NCBI RefSeq assembly: GCF_000022085.1
Contig: NC_011894.1
Coordinates: 2,941,501-3,005,500 of the forward strand
Reading direction: 5' to 3'
Source: Methylobacterium nodulans ORS 2060
Lineage (GTDB): Bacteria > Pseudomonadota > Alphaproteobacteria > Rhizobiales > Beijerinckiaceae
DNA length: 64,000 nucleotides
The notes beneath the pieces are model-generated. The model was not told where the DNA came from. It made no database searches and saw only the letters and a list, made by a program, of their open reading frames with translations. Position numbers and translations under genes: made by a program. Positions 44,020 through 52,966 of the stretch are shown piece by piece (positions within the stretch are counted from its first letter, which is position 1; every line of letters starts with the position of its first letter).

Positions 44020-44829
44020 GTGCGCCTCACCGTCTCGACCTGGAACATCAACTCCGTCCGCCTGCGCATCGACCTCGTGCGCCGTTTCCTCGACGAGGTG
44101 CGGCCCGACGTGCTGTGCCTGCAGGAGACGAAGTGCCCGAACGACCGCTTTCCCCTGAAGGAGCTGCAGGGCTTCGGCTATCCGCACATCGTCTTCGCCG
44201 GCCAGAAAGGCTATAATGGCGTGGCGATCCTCTCGCGCCTTCCGCTCCGCTCGCAGGAGGTGATGAGCTTCTGCGAGCGCCAGGATGCCCGCCACATCTC
44301 GGCGGTGCTGGGGCCGGAGGCGGGCGCGGCGGCGGGCATCGTGCTGCACGACTTCTACGTCCCGGCGGGCGGCGACGTGCCGGATGCCGCCCTCAACGAC
44401 AAGTTCGCCCACAAGCTCGCCTTCATGGACGAGCTGCGCGCCTGGGGCGGCCGGCGCTCGACCAGCCCGGCGATCCTGGTCGGCGACCTCAACGTGGCAC
44501 CGCTCGAGCATGACGTCTGGTCGCACAAGCAGCTCCTCGATGTGGTGAGCCACACGCCGGTCGAGACGGAGCGGCTCGAGACGCTGCGTGGCGAGGCAGG
44601 CTGGATCGACACCATGCGCCACCTGCGGCCGGAGCCGGAAAAAATCTACACGTGGTGGAGCTACCGCTCCCCCGACTGGGCCGCCGCCGACAAGGGCCGG
44701 CGCCTCGACCATATCTGGGTCACGCCGGACCTCGCCGGCACGGTGCGCTCGGTGACGGTCGCGCGGCATGCGCGGGCCTGGGAGAAGCCGTCCGACCATG
44801 TGCCGGTGACGGTGGAACTGGAATTGTAG
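44020..44829 (+). CDS. xthA: Exodeoxyribonuclease III
   Basis: This is an AP endonuclease and 3'-5' exonuclease of base-excision repair. The GTG at 44020 gives 269 residues beginning RLTVSTWNINSVRLR. The family motifs LQETKCPND (metal-binding Glu), GYNGVAILSRLPL, GDLNVAPLEHDVW and the C-terminal RLDHIWVTPDL...KPSDHVPV are all present, including the final catalytic Asp-His. It follows lolA after 32 bases. Confidence 0.95.
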   Translation: MRLTVSTWNINSVRLRIDLVRRFLDEVRPDVLCLQETKCPNDRFPLKELQGFGYPHIVFAGQKGYNGVAILSRLPLRSQEVMSFCERQDARHISAVLGPEAGAAAGIVLHDFYVPAGGDVPDAALNDKFAHKLAFMDELRAWGGRRSTSPAILVGDLNVAPLEHDVWSHKQLLDVVSHTPVETERLETLRGEAGWIDTMRHLRPEPEKIYTWWSYRSPDWAAADKGRRLDHIWVTPDLAGTVRSVTVARHARAWEKPSDHVPVTVELEL

Positions 44830-45010
44830 GCGGCGCGAGATCACCCGGGGCCTGCGATCACCCTGCCGCCACCGCCTCCGGGATGCCGAAATCCTGCACC
44901 AGCGTCTGATGCCTGAGCGCGCCACCGATGCGCCGGTCCTGGCCAATTGCTGATCCGGCGGAGCGATTGACGCCTTCGGCGGCATCCGCCTATGATCCCA
45001 AATAAAGAAA

Positions 45011-45035
45011 TACAATCCCAACATATGGGATTGTA
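45011..45035. promoter_or_regulatory. Operator-like palindrome upstream of the FAH/SDR pair
   Basis: TACAATCCCA and TGGGATTGTA are perfect 10-base inverted arms around ACATA, within a locally A+T-rich patch (44994-45040) and about 195 bases before the FAH gene. A second GATCCCA half lies at 44994-45000. This looks like a binding site for a dimeric regulator such as a GntR or LacI protein, but no regulator gene is adjacent. The rest of the 398-base gap holds no gene. Confidence 0.5.
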
Positions 45036-45227
45036 GACTATCCGCCAGGGTGGGAAGGAAACCGAGATTATGGCAGCCAGGGCGCCCGCCGCGCACATCC
45101 CATCCCGTCGGATCCATCCTTTCGGATCAGCTCTCGACGCGGCCCGCTGACGCGGCCTGCGGCCGCACCGCAGCGCGTGATCTCCGCGCCGCATGCGCCC
45201 CCTCCCTTCAGCCAGGAATATCATCCC

Positions 45228-46088
45228 ATGAAGCTGTTGCGCTACGGCCCTGCGGGCCAGGAACGGCCCGGCCTGCTCGACGCTGACGGCGGCATCCGCG
45301 ACCTGTCGGGCCATGTCGCCGAGATCGGCCCCGACACGCTGGCGCCGGCCGCACTCGCCGCGCTGGCCAAGCTCGATCCGGGCTCGCTCCCGCTCGTCGA
45401 GGGCGCGCCGCGCCTCGGCGTGCCGCTGGCGGGGATCGGCAAGTTCATCGCCATCGGGCTCAACTACGCCGACCACGCCGCCGAATCCAACCTGCCGATC
45501 CCCGCCGAGCCGGTGGTCTTCACCAAGGCGATCAGCGCCCTCAGCGGGCCCCACGACCCGGTGATGCTGCCGCGCGATTCCGTGAAGAGCGACTGGGAGG
45601 TGGAACTCGGCATCGTGATCGGCCGGCGCGCGGCCTATGTCGAACGGGCCGAGGCGCTGGACTACGTCGCCGGCTATTGCGTGGTCAACGACGTCAGCGA
45701 GCGCGAATACCAGATCGAGCGCGGCGGCACCTGGGACAAGGGCAAGGGCTGCGACACCTTCGGGCCGGTCGGGCCCTGGCTGGTCACCGCCGACGAGGTG
45801 GGCGACCCGCAGGCCCTCGACCTCTGGCTCGACCTCAACGGCCGCCGCATGCAGACCGGCAACACCCGCACCATGATCTTCAGCTGCGCCGAGATCGTGG
45901 CCTATGTCAGCCGCTTCATGACGCTGCTGCCGGGCGATCTCATCACCACCGGCACGCCGCCGGGGGTCGGCATGGGCATCAAGCCGCAGCCGGTGTTCCT
46001 GAAGCCCGGCGACGTGATGCGGCTGGGCATCGAAAAGCTCGGCGAGCAGCGCCAGGCGGTGGTGGCCTGGCGCCGCCGGGAGGACTGA
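45228..46088 (+). CDS. Fumarylacetoacetate hydrolase family protein
   Basis: This 286-residue FAH-fold protein would hydrolyse or cleave a diketo acid with a divalent metal. Family marks are IGLNYADHAAES near 78, the metal-site residues in DWEVELGIVIGR near 125 (E-x-E), VVNDVSEREYQ and TTGTPPGVGMG near 248. It precedes an SDR by four bases. This pairing resembles the late steps of nonphosphorylative L-fucose or L-rhamnose breakdown (2-keto-3-deoxy-fuconate dehydrogenase plus 2,4-diketo-3-deoxy-fuconate hydrolase). The aldonate dehydratase and sugar dehydrogenase are not here, so the pathway is inferred. Confidence 0.85.
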   Translation: MKLLRYGPAGQERPGLLDADGGIRDLSGHVAEIGPDTLAPAALAALAKLDPGSLPLVEGAPRLGVPLAGIGKFIAIGLNYADHAAESNLPIPAEPVVFTKAISALSGPHDPVMLPRDSVKSDWEVELGIVIGRRAAYVERAEALDYVAGYCVVNDVSEREYQIERGGTWDKGKGCDTFGPVGPWLVTADEVGDPQALDLWLDLNGRRMQTGNTRTMIFSCAEIVAYVSRFMTLLPGDLITTGTPPGVGMGIKPQPVFLKPGDVMRLGIEKLGEQRQAVVAWRRRED

Positions 46089-46092
46089 GCCG

Positions 46093-46839
46093 ATGCCCTA
46101 TGCCAACCGTTTCCAGGGCCGGAAGGCCATCGTCACCGGGGGCGCCTCCGGCATCGGGCTGTGCGTCGCGGCGCGGCTGGCCGCGGAGGGCGCCGCGGTC
46201 AGCCTGTGGGACCTGAGCGCGGAGGCGCTCAGCCAAGCCAAGGCCGCGAGCGGGGCCGCCGACACGCAGGCCCTCGACGTTGCGGATCCGGCCCGGGTGG
46301 CGGCGGCCATGCAGGCGAGCGTGGCGGCTTTGGGCGGGCTCGACGTGCTGGTGTGCAGCGCCGGCATCACCGGCCCCAACGCCACGGTGCGGGACTATCC
46401 GGTCGAGGCCTGGCAGCGGGTGATCGAGGTCAACCTGAACGGGCTGTTCTACTGCAACCGGGCGGCGGTGCCGGCCATGGAGGCGGGCGGCTACGGGCGG
46501 ATCGTCAACGTGGCTTCGATTGCCGGCAAGGAGGGCAACCCGAACGCCTCGGCCTACAGCGCCTCGAAGGCGGGGGTGATCGGGCTGACCAAGTCGCTCG
46601 GCAAGGAACTGGCGCAGACCGGGATCCGGGTGAACTGCGTGACCCCGGCGGCGGTGCGCACCGCCATCTTCGACCAGATGACGCAGCAGCATATCGAGTT
46701 CATGCTGTCGAAGATCCCGCTCGGCCGCTTCGGCAGCATCGAGGAGATCGCGGCGCTGATCTGCTGGCTGGCGAGCGAGGAAGCCTCCTTCAGCACCGGG
46801 GCGGTGTTCGACCTCTCGGGCGGGCGCGCCACCTACTGA
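46093..46839 (+). CDS. SDR oxidoreductase, possibly 2-keto-3-deoxy-L-fuconate dehydrogenase
   Basis: This classical SDR has 248 residues, with TGGASGIG near 15, CSAGITG near 90, VNVASIAGKEGNPN, the catalytic YSASK near 155 and the closing DLSGGRATY. It is encoded four bases after the FAH gene and would oxidise the hydroxyl that makes the FAH substrate. The family likeness to 2-keto-3-deoxy-L-fuconate dehydrogenases is suggestive but not decisive; other sugar-acid or hydroxyacid dehydrogenases are close. A strong intrinsic terminator begins three bases after the stop. Confidence 0.83.
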   Translation: MPYANRFQGRKAIVTGGASGIGLCVAARLAAEGAAVSLWDLSAEALSQAKAASGAADTQALDVADPARVAAAMQASVAALGGLDVLVCSAGITGPNATVRDYPVEAWQRVIEVNLNGLFYCNRAAVPAMEAGGYGRIVNVASIAGKEGNPNASAYSASKAGVIGLTKSLGKELAQTGIRVNCVTPAAVRTAIFDQMTQQHIEFMLSKIPLGRFGSIEEIAALICWLASEEASFSTGAVFDLSGGRATY

Positions 46840-46841
46840 TC

Positions 46842-46874
46842 CGGTCTGCGAACGGATCGTTCGCAGACCGTTTT
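46842..46874 (+). terminator. Intrinsic terminator after the FAH/SDR operon
   Basis: CGGTCTGCGAAC (46842-46853) and GTTCGCAGACCG (46859-46870) form a perfect 12-base stem with a five-base loop, followed by TTTT. It has the standard rho-independent form. Confidence 0.85.
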
Positions 46875-46923
46875 ATCGCGCCTGCGCGGCGCGGAACTCT
46901 GCTCCGCGCCGGCGTGAACGAAG

Positions 46924-46979
46924 CCGACATCCACATGGCAAAGCCATCCCGTATGGCAAAGCCATCGACCGGATGTCGG
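46924..46979. other. Three-stem structured segment upstream of rpsO
   Basis: The outer arms CCGACATCC (46924-46932) and GGATGTCGG (46971-46979) enclose two identical 13-base hairpins, ATGGC-AAA-GCCAT, at 46935-46947 and 46953-46965. The result would fold as a compact three-way structure. It lies in the 441-base gap before rpsO, which otherwise shows only GC-rich small hairpins (46890-46910 and near 47010). It is not recognised as a known RNA or riboswitch. Confidence 0.5.
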
Positions 46980-47280
46980 ATGAGGCGAGCCGGCGCAAGG
47001 AGAGAACCCGTGGGTTCACGGGTAGAACGGACGAAGGCGCGCCCGGTCGAGCTTGGCGCGACGGTGTGCGGCATGGCGAAACCACGCGCATCCGCCCGGC
47101 GCCGATCAGGGAGTGGCGTCGGCGGCGCGATCGTGTATAGGGAAGGCAACCCTGCCGGCGCATGGCGGGGCTTTTCGCTTTGGGCGACCGCGCTGGACGA
47201 CATCCCGGCCCGGCCGCTTCCGAGGCGGGAGCGGCCGACAGGGCCGCATCCGATCCCAACCCTGACCAGAAGGACACGCG

Positions 47281-47550
47281 ATGTCGATCACGGCGGAGCG
47301 CAAGACCGCGCTCATCAAGGAATATGCCCGCGGCGGCGCCGATACCGGCTCGCCCGAGGTGCAGATCGCGATCCTCACCGAGCGGATCGCCAACCTGACC
47401 GGGCACTTCAAGACCCACACGAAGGACAACCACTCGCGCCGCGGCCTGCTCAAACTGGTCTCGCAGCGCCGGTCGCTCCTCGACTACCTGAAGCGCAAGG
47501 ACGAGGCGCGCTACCGCGCGCTCATCGAGCGCCTCGGCATCCGCCGCTAA
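47281..47550 (+). CDS. rpsO: 30S ribosomal protein S15
   Basis: This primary 16S rRNA-binding ribosomal protein has 89 residues, the family length. It contains [16 protein letters not shown], then [36 protein letters not shown] and the ending [17 protein letters not shown] precedes the ATG. The upstream neighbour is not truB as in many genomes. A terminator hairpin follows ten bases after the stop, before pnp. Confidence 0.97.
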   Translation: MSITAERKTALIKEYARGGADTGSPEVQIAILTERIANLTGHFKTHTKDNHSRRGLLKLVSQRRSLLDYLKRKDEARYRALIERLGIRR

Positions 47551-47559
47551 GGCGGCGCA

Positions 47560-47588
47560 CGCGGCCCGGCTTGTCCGGGCCGCGTTTT
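47560..47588 (+). terminator. Intrinsic terminator or processing hairpin between rpsO and pnp
   Basis: CGCGGCCCGG and CCGGGCCGCG form a perfect 10-base stem with the loop CTTGT, followed by TTTT. It may end part of the rpsO transcripts and act as the site where rpsO and pnp messages are separated. Confidence 0.8.
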
Positions 47589-47839
47589 CGCTTGGCGGTC
47601 CGCGCGCGGGCCCCGGGCGCGGCGCGGCGGCCTCCGAGGCGGCCAGCGTTCCCCGAGTGGGTCGGAATGGGTCCGGCCGCTCACCCTCCGGGACCCTGCG
47701 GGCGTCACCGCCAGGGCAGGATCGCCAGGGGCTCGGGCCTTGCGGCTTTGCAATCAAAGCCGCTCACGGGGCCGCAGAGCCTCTCGCCGTCTTGCGCTGG
47801 CGCCGCCTCTCCCGGACGACCGCATGAAGGCATGATGAC

Positions 47840-50017
47840 ATGTTCGACGTACAACGCGAAGAATTGCTCTGGGGCGGACGCAAGCTGGTGCTGGAGACCG
47901 GCAAGGTCGCCCGGCAGGCCGACGGGGCCGTGGTCGCGAGCTACGGGGAGACCACCGTGCTCGCCACCGTGGTGTCGCTCAAGGAGCCCAAGCCCGGCAT
48001 CGACTTCCTGCCGCTCACGGTGAACTACCAGGAGCGGGCCTACGCCGCCGGCCGCATCCCGGGCGGCTACTTCAAGCGCGAGGGCCGTCCCTCCGAGAAG
48101 GAGACCCTGGTCTCCCGCCTGATCGACCGCCCGATCCGTCCCCTCTTCGTCGAGGGCTGGCGCAACGACACCCAGGTCGTCGTCACCGTGCTCTCGCACG
48201 ATCTTGAGAACGACCCCGACATCGTCTCGATGGTGGCGGCCTCGGCCGCGCTCACCCTCTCGGGCGTGCCCTTCATGGGCCCGATCGGCGCCGCCCGGGT
48301 CGGCTATGTCGGCAACCAGTACAAGCTCAACCCCACCATCCAGGAGATGGAGGGCTCGAGCCTCGACCTCGTGGTGGCGGGCACCGAGGCCGCCGTGCTG
48401 ATGGTCGAGTCCGAGGCCAAGGAGCTGCCCGAGGACGTGATGCTCGGGGCCGTGATGTTCGGCCACAAGCACTTCCAGCCGGTCATCGAGGCGATCATCC
48501 GGCTCGCCGAGAAGGCCGCCAAGGAGCCGCGCGACTTCCAGCCGACCGACCTGTCCGAGGTCGAGAAGGCGGTGCTGGAGATCGGCGAGGCGGATCTCCG
48601 CGAGGCCTACAAGAAGACGGTCAAGCAGGAGCGCTACGCCGCCGTCGACGCCGTCAAGGCGAAGGTGATGGCGGCGCTCGCCCCCGAGGAGGGCGAGGCC
48701 AAGTTCGAGCCCGAGACGGTCAAGGCCGCCTTCAAGGAGGTCCAGGCCAAGGTTGTGCGCTGGAACATCCTCGACACCGGCTCGCGCATCGACGGCCGCG
48801 ACGTGCGCACGGTGCGCCCGATCCTCTCCGAAGTCGGCGTGCTGCCGCGCGCCCACGGCTCGGCCCTGTTCACCCGCGGCGAGACGCAGGCGCTGGTGGT
48901 GGCGACGCTCGGCACCGGCGACGACGAGCAGTTCATCGACGCGCTGGAGGGCACCTACAAGGAGACGTTCCTCCTCCACTACAACTTCCCGCCCTATTCG
49001 GTGGGCGAGACGGGCCGCATGGGCTCGCCGGGCCGGCGCGAGATCGGCCACGGCAAGCTGGCCTGGCGCGCAGTGCATCCGCTCCTGCCGGCGGCGCACG
49101 AGTTCCCCTACACGATCCGCGTCGTGTCGGAGATCACCGAGTCGAACGGCTCCTCCTCCATGGCGACCGTCTGCGGCTCGTCGCTGGCGCTGATGGATGC
49201 GGGCGTGCCGTTGCGCCGTCCGGTGGCGGGCATCGCCATGGGCCTGATCCTGGAAGGCGAGCGCTTCGCGGTGCTCTCCGACATCCTGGGCGACGAGGAC
49301 CACCTCGGCGACATGGACTTCAAGGTGGCCGGCACGTCCGAGGGCGTCACCTCGCTCCAGATGGACATCAAGATCGCCGGCATCACCGAGGAGATCATGC
49401 GGGTCGCCCTCGATCAGGCGAAGGACGGCCGCGCCCACATCCTCGGCGAGATGGCCAAGGCCCTGACGGCGGCCCGGCCCGAACTCGGCGAGCATGCGCC
49501 GCGCATCGAGACCATGCAGATCCCGACCGACAAGATCCGCGAGGTCATCGGCACCGGCGGCAAGGTCATCCGCGAGATCGTGGAGAAGACCGGCGCCAAG
49601 ATCGACATCCAGGATACCGGCGTCATCAAGATCGCCTCGTCCGATGCCAAGGCCATCAAGGCGGCCTACAACTGGATCCGCTCGATCGTGGCGGAGCCGG
49701 AAGCGGGCATGATCTACGACGGCACGGTCGTGAAGACGATGGAGTTCGGCGCCTTCATCAACTTCTTCGGCGCCAAGGACGGCCTCGTCCACATCTCGGA
49801 GCTCGCGCCCCAGCGCGTCGCCAAGGTCACCGACGTGGTGAAGGAGGGCGACAAGGTGAAGGTGAAGTTCCTCGGCCAGGACGAGCGCGGCAAGATCCGC
49901 CTCTCGATGAAGGTCGTCGACCAGCAGACCGGCGAGGACATTACCGAGAAGCTCAAGGCCGAGCGCGAGGCCGACCGCAACCGCGAGCGGCAGGCGCGCC
50001 AGAGCGCGGGCGAGTGA
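47840..50017 (+). CDS. pnp: Polyribonucleotide nucleotidyltransferase
   Basis: PNPase is a phosphorolytic 3'-5' exoribonuclease of the RNA degradosome. The 725 residues hold two RNase PH domains (about 5-230 and 310-540, with [23 protein letters not shown] in the second), the alpha-helical linker, a KH domain (about 555-615, [18 protein letters not shown]) and an S1 domain (about 622-690, [17 protein letters not shown]). In other bacteria PNPase represses its own message after RNase III cleavage of a 5' hairpin. The 251-base region between the rpsO hairpin and pnp could carry such a site, but none was identified. Confidence 0.97.
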   Translation: MFDVQREELLWGGRKLVLETGKVARQADGAVVASYGETTVLATVVSLKEPKPGIDFLPLTVNYQERAYAAGRIPGGYFKREGRPSEKETLVSRLIDRPIRPLFVEGWRNDTQVVVTVLSHDLENDPDIVSMVAASAALTLSGVPFMGPIGAARVGYVGNQYKLNPTIQEMEGSSLDLVVAGTEAAVLMVESEAKELPEDVMLGAVMFGHKHFQPVIEAIIRLAEKAAKEPRDFQPTDLSEVEKAVLEIGEADLREAYKKTVKQERYAAVDAVKAKVMAALAPEEGEAKFEPETVKAAFKEVQAKVVRWNILDTGSRIDGRDVRTVRPILSEVGVLPRAHGSALFTRGETQALVVATLGTGDDEQFIDALEGTYKETFLLHYNFPPYSVGETGRMGSPGRREIGHGKLAWRAVHPLLPAAHEFPYTIRVVSEITESNGSSSMATVCGSSLALMDAGVPLRRPVAGIAMGLILEGERFAVLSDILGDEDHLGDMDFKVAGTSEGVTSLQMDIKIAGITEEIMRVALDQAKDGRAHILGEMAKALTAARPELGEHAPRIETMQIPTDKIREVIGTGGKVIREIVEKTGAKIDIQDTGVIKIASSDAKAIKAAYNWIRSIVAEPEAGMIYDGTVVKTMEFGAFINFFGAKDGLVHISELAPQRVAKVTDVVKEGDKVKVKFLGQDERGKIRLSMKVVDQQTGEDITEKLKAEREADRNRERQARQSAGE

Positions 50018-50046
50018 TCGCCCGCCCCCATCATCACGCTGAACGG

Positions 50047-50070
50047 AGCGCGGCCCGAGAGGGCCGCGCT
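50047..50070 (+). terminator. Hairpin after pnp
   Basis: AGCGCGGCCC and GGGCCGCGCT form a 10-base stem with the loop GAGA, 30 bases after the pnp stop. Only a weak T-containing tail (TTCGCGTTT) follows. Confidence 0.6.
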
Positions 50071-50081
50071 TCGCGTTTGAC

Positions 50082-50205
50082 ATGAGTTCACCAACAGGCC
50101 GGGCCGCCCCTGAGGGATGAAACCGGCTGACTGAGCGCTCCCCATCTGTGGCCACCAACCCCGGCCCTCATGCTGAGGTGCCCGCGTCAGCGGGCCTCGA
50201 AGCAC
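50082..50205. repeat. Dispersed extragenic repeat (CCTCATGCTGAGG family), copy B
   Basis: Bases 50082-50165 match 25742-25823, sharing ATGAGTT, CCTGAGG-ATGAAAC-GGCTGA, GAGCGCTCCC and CTGTGGC blocks. The palindromic unit 50166-50205 then begins CCTCATGCTGAGG and ends CCTCGAAGCAC around the hairpin CCCGC-GTCA-GCGGG. Together with the pnp hairpin it accounts for most of the 286-base gap between the converging pnp and znuA genes. Confidence 0.8.
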
Positions 50206-50303
50206 GCCGGAACGGTGGTCCGAGGCTATGGTGGATGGGATCACCGGTCCGGGGTTCGTGCCGGCTGATGCCGGCCAGAGGGCCGGAGCCTGCCAACGTG
50301 GTG

Positions 50304-51209
50304 CTATCCGCGCAGCACAGCGGTGAACTCGCGGATGTTGTGGCGCATCATGTCGATATAGGTCGGAGCCGGCCCATCCCGCTCCGAGAGCGCGTCGGAG
50401 AAGATCCGTCCGCCCGCCTTCGCCCCGGTCTCCCGCGCGATCTGCAGCATCAGCCGGGGATCGCTGATGTTCTCAAGAAACACCGCCGGGATCTTCTCGC
50501 GCTTCACCTGAGCGATGATGCGGGCGACGTCCTTGGCCGTGGCCTCGGTGTCGCTCGACACGCCCTGGGGTGCGATGAAGCGCATCCCATAGGTCTTCGC
50601 GAAATAGCCGAAGGCGTCGTGCGTGGTGATGACGCGGCGCCGCTCCTCCGGGATTCCCGCGATGGCGGCCCGGACCTCGCCTTCGAGCGCGTCGAGCTTG
50701 GCGAGGTAGGCGGCCGCGTTCGCCTCGTAGGCGCTCCGCCCCTCGGGATCGACGCCGATCAGCCCCTCGCGGATCGCCGCCACGTATCGCTTGGCGTTGC
50801 CGATGCTCTGCCAGGCATGGGGATCGATCGAGTGCGCGTCGTGCCCGCCATGCCCGTGCCCATCCTCCTCGCGAATCGGCGTCACGCCCCTCGACGCGAC
50901 CACCAAAGGTGCCCGGGTGCCGGAAGCCTTCACCAACCGCTCGATCCAGCCCTCGAAGTCGAGACCGTTGATCACGACGAGCTGCGCTCCGGCGAGCTTG
51001 CGCGCATCGCTCGGCGCAGGCGAGAAGGTGTGCGCATCGCCGTTCGGTCCGACCAGCACCGCGACCTCGACCCGATCGCCGCCGACCTGATGCACGAGAT
51101 CGCCGAGGATCGAGAAGCTGGCCACCGCCTTGAGCGGATCGGCCGAGGCCGCCCCGATTCCTGCCAGCGTCGCCACGAGCGCGAGCGCTGCGATTCTCCA
51201 CCTGCGCAT
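50304..51209 (-). CDS. znuA: Zinc ABC transporter substrate-binding protein
   Basis: This periplasmic cluster A-I metal-binding protein is of the ZnuA type. The 301 residues start at the ATG at 51209 with a signal peptide (to about 24, IGAASA). Metal ligands are expected at His in GPNGDAHTFSP, His in SIDPHAWQ, His in ITTHDAFGYF and a late Asp. A His-rich loop, DGHGHGGHDAH near 115, is typical of zinc rather than manganese carriers. An upstream ATG at 51239 is possible but less like a signal peptide start. The permease and ATPase genes are not adjacent. A candidate Zur box lies 47 bases upstream. Confidence 0.88.
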   Translation of the reverse strand: MRRWRIAALALVATLAGIGAASADPLKAVASFSILGDLVHQVGGDRVEVAVLVGPNGDAHTFSPAPSDARKLAGAQLVVINGLDFEGWIERLVKASGTRAPLVVASRGVTPIREEDGHGHGGHDAHSIDPHAWQSIGNAKRYVAAIREGLIGVDPEGRSAYEANAAAYLAKLDALEGEVRAAIAGIPEERRRVITTHDAFGYFAKTYGMRFIAPQGVSSDTEATAKDVARIIAQVKREKIPAVFLENISDPRLMLQIARETGAKAGGRIFSDALSERDGPAPTYIDMMRHNIREFTAVLRG

Positions 51210-51255
51210 AGAGCTCCCCGTCTGCTTGAGAGCAGGCACCTTAGCGGGGCGCCGA

Positions 51256-51272
51256 AATAACGCAACATTATT
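51256..51272. promoter_or_regulatory. Candidate Zur operator of znuA
   Basis: AATAA-CGCAACA-TTATT, an inverted repeat in a short A+T-rich window (GAAATAACGCAACATTATTA) directly upstream of znuA. Zur sites in alphaproteobacteria are A+T-rich palindromes of this general form. The assignment rests on position and composition only. Confidence 0.4.
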
Positions 51273-51662
51273 ACATATCGGGTGGCTTGCCTGCCGCGCG
51301 GTTCCGCCTCACGGCCGGAGCCGCGAACGGCGAGGCGAAGCGGCAGGGGGCCGCAGGACCGACGACGCGAGCGCGACGGCTGGTCTGCCCAATGTCGCAG
51401 CAGGGTGCGACGCGACTTTGGGCATGGCGTCACGGCCGCCAGGACGTCTGCACAAAATGCACGCAATGGCTGAAATCTGGGCAGAGGTTGCGGGCTTGAC
51501 GCCCCAATGACGGTCCGGTCAGATCGGGTCTTGGTCGCGGTTCGCCGCTCAGAGCCGTGCCCGACCCAACGGGGTCGGATCATGGCTCACAGGTCTTGAT
51601 TTCACGCGCTCCCTTGCGCCGAACCGGGGTCCACGTCGGCGGGAGCGCTCTAAGGCAGGGAC
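51273..51662. other. Intergenic region between znuA and the CxxC protein
   Basis: I recognise no gene in this stretch. A hairpin at 51552-51588 has the outer arms GAGCC/GGCTC and inner arms CCGACCC/GGGTCGG with an AACG loop. The 24-base sequence at 51604-51627 recurs at 59800-59823. Short open frames here overlap one another and have no family likeness. Confidence 0.4.
51604..51627 (+). repeat. 24-bp repeat, copy 1
   Basis: ACGCGCTCCCTTGCGCCGAA followed by CCGG is identical to 59800-59823. The likeness continues more loosely for about 20 more bases in both places (TCCAC...CGGCGGG). Both copies are intergenic. Confidence 0.7.
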
Positions 51663-51914
51663 ATGGCGCAGCGCGCTCACACTACCCGGTCTGCTCTGCG
51701 GCGATGGATGAGTGCGGACGACGCGGCCTGCCGGGCGTGCCATGGACAGATGCGGTCGCCCTCCGAAGCTCTGCCCCATGCCCGCCTGATGGTCGTGGCC
51801 TCTACGCCGGTCGTCGAGGCCTTCGGGGGCGGTATCGAGACCCGCTACATCTGCCTCGATTGCGGCCACACGCTGATGCACTCGACGGGACGGTTCGGCC
51901 AGGGTTGGCACTGA
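51663..51914 (+). CDS. Small CxxC protein of unknown function
   Basis: This 83-residue protein has two cysteine pairs, CRACHGQM near 23 and CLDCGHTLMH near 67, a layout suited to a small zinc ribbon. The end FGQGWH is distinctive. No family is recognised. The ATG at 51663 follows AAGGCAGGGA as a possible ribosome site. Codon use matches its neighbours. It stands alone before the DMT permease. Confidence 0.6.
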   Translation: MAQRAHTTRSALRRWMSADDAACRACHGQMRSPSEALPHARLMVVASTPVVEAFGGGIETRYICLDCGHTLMHSTGRFGQGWH

Positions 51915-52046
51915 TCGGTCGGCCGGCCGCCCGAGTTGCTGAGGCGTCGGATTCCGTGATAGCGCCCTGCATTGCTTAAGTGAAGGAAGGGCCGGGATGG
52001 CGGGGGGCGCACGCATCAGGAGCGGCGCGGCGGGCTGCGCCGTCCC

Positions 52047-52949
52047 GTGAGGTCCTCCCCGCCCTCGACGGGGTTCGCCCCGGTCGCACGCGACCGCTCC
52101 TTCCTGATCGGAATCGGCTGGGCGCTGCTCGCCGTCACCATCTGGGGCGGATGGTTCGTGGTGACGCGCCGCGCCGTCGGGACCGGCAATGTGCTCGGGC
52201 CCGCCGATCTCGTGGCGATCCGGTTCGGGTGCGGAGGGCTGATCCTGCTGCCGGTGGTGCTGCGTCTGCGCCGCCTCACGCGCCGTGATGCCGCCGACGC
52301 GGTGTGGCTCATCCTCGGGCAGGGCGCGCCCTTCGCCCTTCTGATCTCGATCGCCCTGCGGTATGCGCCTGCGGGCCATGGGGCCGCCCTCACGCCCGGC
52401 ACCATGCCGCTGATGGCGGCCGTGCTCGGAATTCTCTGCCTCAGGGATCGGCCGAGCCGCACGGCGCTGGCGGGTCTCGCGCTCATCCTGGTCGGCGCCC
52501 TCGCCCTGGCCGGGGCGGTCGAGACGAGGGAGGAACTCCTCGGCTACGGCATGTTCCTCGCTGCCGCCCTGCTCTGGGCGATCGGCACCGTGCGGATGCG
52601 CCGCTCGGCCCTTCGACCGGTCGAGGCCACGGCGCTGATCTGCGTCGCCTCCCTCATCGGCTACGTGCCGCCTTACCTGGCTCTCGGCCTGTCCCGGATC
52701 CCGGCCGCGCCCGCGGGGGAACTCGCGCTGCAGGTGATCTACCAGGGCGTGCTGGTCAGCGTGGTCGGGCTCCTCGCCTTCAACCGCTCGCTCGCCCTGA
52801 TCGGCCGGCGCACGCCGGCCTTCACCGCCCTCGTTCCGGTCATCGCGACGCTCCTGGCGATCCCGGTGCTCGGCGAGTTCCCGAGCGTGGCGAGCGCCCT
52901 CGCGGTCGCGGCGATCGCCCTCGGCGTGCTCCTCACTACCCGCGGGTGA
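52047..52949 (+). CDS. EamA/DMT family permease
   Basis: This inner-membrane transporter of the drug/metabolite superfamily has 300 residues with ten predicted hydrophobic helices in two EamA repeats (about 20-150 and 165-298). The opening WALLAVTIWGGWFVVTRRAV and the end ALGVLLTTRG fit amino-acid or metabolite exporters, but the cargo cannot be told. It starts with a GTG at 52047. The end lies 17 bases from the converging phosphatase gene. Confidence 0.83.
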   Translation: MRSSPPSTGFAPVARDRSFLIGIGWALLAVTIWGGWFVVTRRAVGTGNVLGPADLVAIRFGCGGLILLPVVLRLRRLTRRDAADAVWLILGQGAPFALLISIALRYAPAGHGAALTPGTMPLMAAVLGILCLRDRPSRTALAGLALILVGALALAGAVETREELLGYGMFLAAALLWAIGTVRMRRSALRPVEATALICVASLIGYVPPYLALGLSRIPAAPAGELALQVIYQGVLVSVVGLLAFNRSLALIGRRTPAFTALVPVIATLLAIPVLGEFPSVASALAVAAIALGVLLTTRG

Positions 52950-52966
52950 CGCTGCGGCAAAGCCGC

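Noticed and set aside
51130..51510. 126-codon plus-strand frame over the znuA promoter
   Set aside because: It overlaps the znuA start and Zur-like box, has no ribosome site and no family likeness.
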